Assembly (NCBI GenBank): GCA_003427395.1
Contig: BFEA01000005.1
Span: forward strand, 2,165,646 to 2,193,348
Direction of reading: 5' to 3'
Source of the DNA: Chara braunii
Taxonomy: Eukaryota > Streptophyta > Charophyceae > Charales > Characeae
Length of the DNA stretch: 27,703 bases
This document shows positions 26,969 to 27,703 of this stretch, piece by piece (the first letter of the stretch is position 1; each line of letters begins with the position of its first letter). Below the pieces are notes generated by a model that had not been told where the DNA came from, searched no databases, and saw nothing but the letters and a program-made list of their open reading frames with translations. The translations under genes were made by a program, and so were the position numbers.

Positions 26969-27703
26969 AGAAGGAAAGTTTTGAAAAGTGAAAATAGGGA
27001 GAAGAGAAGAAGCTGGTTCAGAGAGACTTGGTGTGTAGATCATAAGATAGCATTCATTTCACTGCAGGATCAAGTGGTGTTGGACCCCTGGTAATTCAAT
27101 GATTGTTAGGTGGTCTTTTTCTACCTGGACGCTCGGTAGTAGGGTATCGCAGGAGATAGGCAGAAAAAGTTTTGTTTTGGAGGGAGCAGTCAGGTAGGTA
27201 GATTGGAATCCGTGGGATTCCCCCATCGTACTAGGTGGAAGTTAGAAGTGACAAGTGATTCATAGTCATATGATCAATGAATTACTGGAAGATAGAACAA
27301 GGGAATAGGTTTAAAACAGGGTTATAAGGAGAATCATGGCTCGTTTAGGCAATAGTAGGAGCTAGATGTAATAGTTGAGCTAGTCTCTAGCATGATTTAC
27401 TTTTCCTTTTTCCCCTTTTTTGGTTCGTGGTCTTTCTTGGTCTTTGTCCTTTTTCCTTGTTTTTGTTTTTCCCCTTTTGTTGTGGAGTTGTGTGGCTTTT
27501 ATGGCCTGAGGCAGTTTTTGTTTTTTTAGGGGTTGGAAAAGTCAGGATAGCGGTTGAGATTTGGTCATTTTTGTCTCTGGACGAACTCCAACGCCCTCAT
27601 CCAAACCCTGGGTAATGGCCCCAGTGGTTTCACTTCCGGGTTGTTTGTGGAGGATTCCCGGCCTCCTTGTTAACGAGTAATGGAATGAGTAAAGTCTTTT
27701 CAT
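26969..27703 (+). other. LINE 3' UTR (runs to window end)
   Basis: No coding sense. T-rich and G/T-rich after 27390, with several poly-T and TTTTC stretches, and an ending GAATGAGTAAAGTCTTTTCAT at the window edge. The size suits a LINE 3' UTR. The exact 3' end and tail lie at or beyond the boundary. Confidence 0.6.

Larger units (their letters stand above)
20458..27703 (+). mobile_element. L1-like LINE, near full length, inactive
   Basis: Contains ORF1 (DUF4283-like region and CCHC knuckle) and ORF2 (AP endonuclease, reverse transcriptase, plant-type C-terminal zinc-binding region) in the usual order and spacing, plus about 730 bases of 3' UTR. This is the plant L1 clade layout. ORF2 has at least eight in-frame stops and three frameshifts; ORF1 has one stop and two frameshifts. 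The 3' end probably lies at or just beyond the window end; no poly(A) is reached. Confidence 0.9.

Noticed and set aside
1-27703. CRISPR array or bacterial-type operon
   Set aside because: No spaced identical repeats with unique spacers; all signals are eukaryotic (LINE, chromovirus, U6, microsatellites).

Overview
The window reads as repeat-rich, gene-poor nuclear DNA of a streptophyte. It holds decayed Ty3/gypsy chromovirus-type retrotransposons, an L1-like LINE of the plant type (ORF1 with a DUF4283-like region and a CCHC knuckle; ORF2 with endonuclease, reverse transcriptase and a zf-RVT-like C-terminus), a plant-like U6 snRNA retrocopy, a tRNA-derived SINE-like repeat and long GA/TC microsatellites. 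The style of the gypsy polyprotein and the scaffold gap fit a charophyte alga, most likely Chara braunii. That species call is inference from memory of the element family, not a search result. I see no intact host protein-coding gene.

Layout. 1-855: LTR-like repeat copy A (+). 856-1610: AT-rich spacer with a TTCAACG palindrome. 1611-4448: gypsy remnant G1 (-), running from a gag coiled coil at the high-coordinate end to an RT N-terminus at the low end, with a 164-bp tandem duplication and a 40-bp inverted repeat. 4449-6830: non-coding composite with a 43-bp minisatellite and a GGTCAA array. 6836-6983: U6 snRNA retropseudogene with poly(A) tail and target-site duplication. 7025-7776: LTR-like copy B (-). 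7813-12811: gypsy element G2 (-) in the order gag, PR, RT, RNase H, IN, chromodomain, broken by stops, frameshifts and a palindromic rearrangement. 12828-13829: small repeats and a SINE-like sequence whose 94-bp end is identical on both sides of a 495-N gap. 13830-19010: no recognised gene; microsatellites, inverted repeats and pyrimidine-rich DNA. 19058-19815: an unrecognised frameshifted coding remnant. 19825-20307: a MITE-like element with exact 30-bp inverted ends. About 20458-27703: a nearly full-length but dead LINE (+).

How the parts relate. Almost everything is retrotransposition product or its wreckage. The LINE type seen at the right end is the kind of machinery that could have made the U6 retrocopy and mobilised the SINE-like repeat, but nothing here links this particular copy to them. 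G2 has lost catalytic residues in protease, reverse transcriptase and integrase, so it cannot move on its own. The most informative observations are the U6 retrocopy, the probably false assembly gap, the ORF1/ORF2 overlap in the LINE, the two palindromic rearrangements inside gypsy coding regions, and the unidentified coding remnant beside the MITE-like element.
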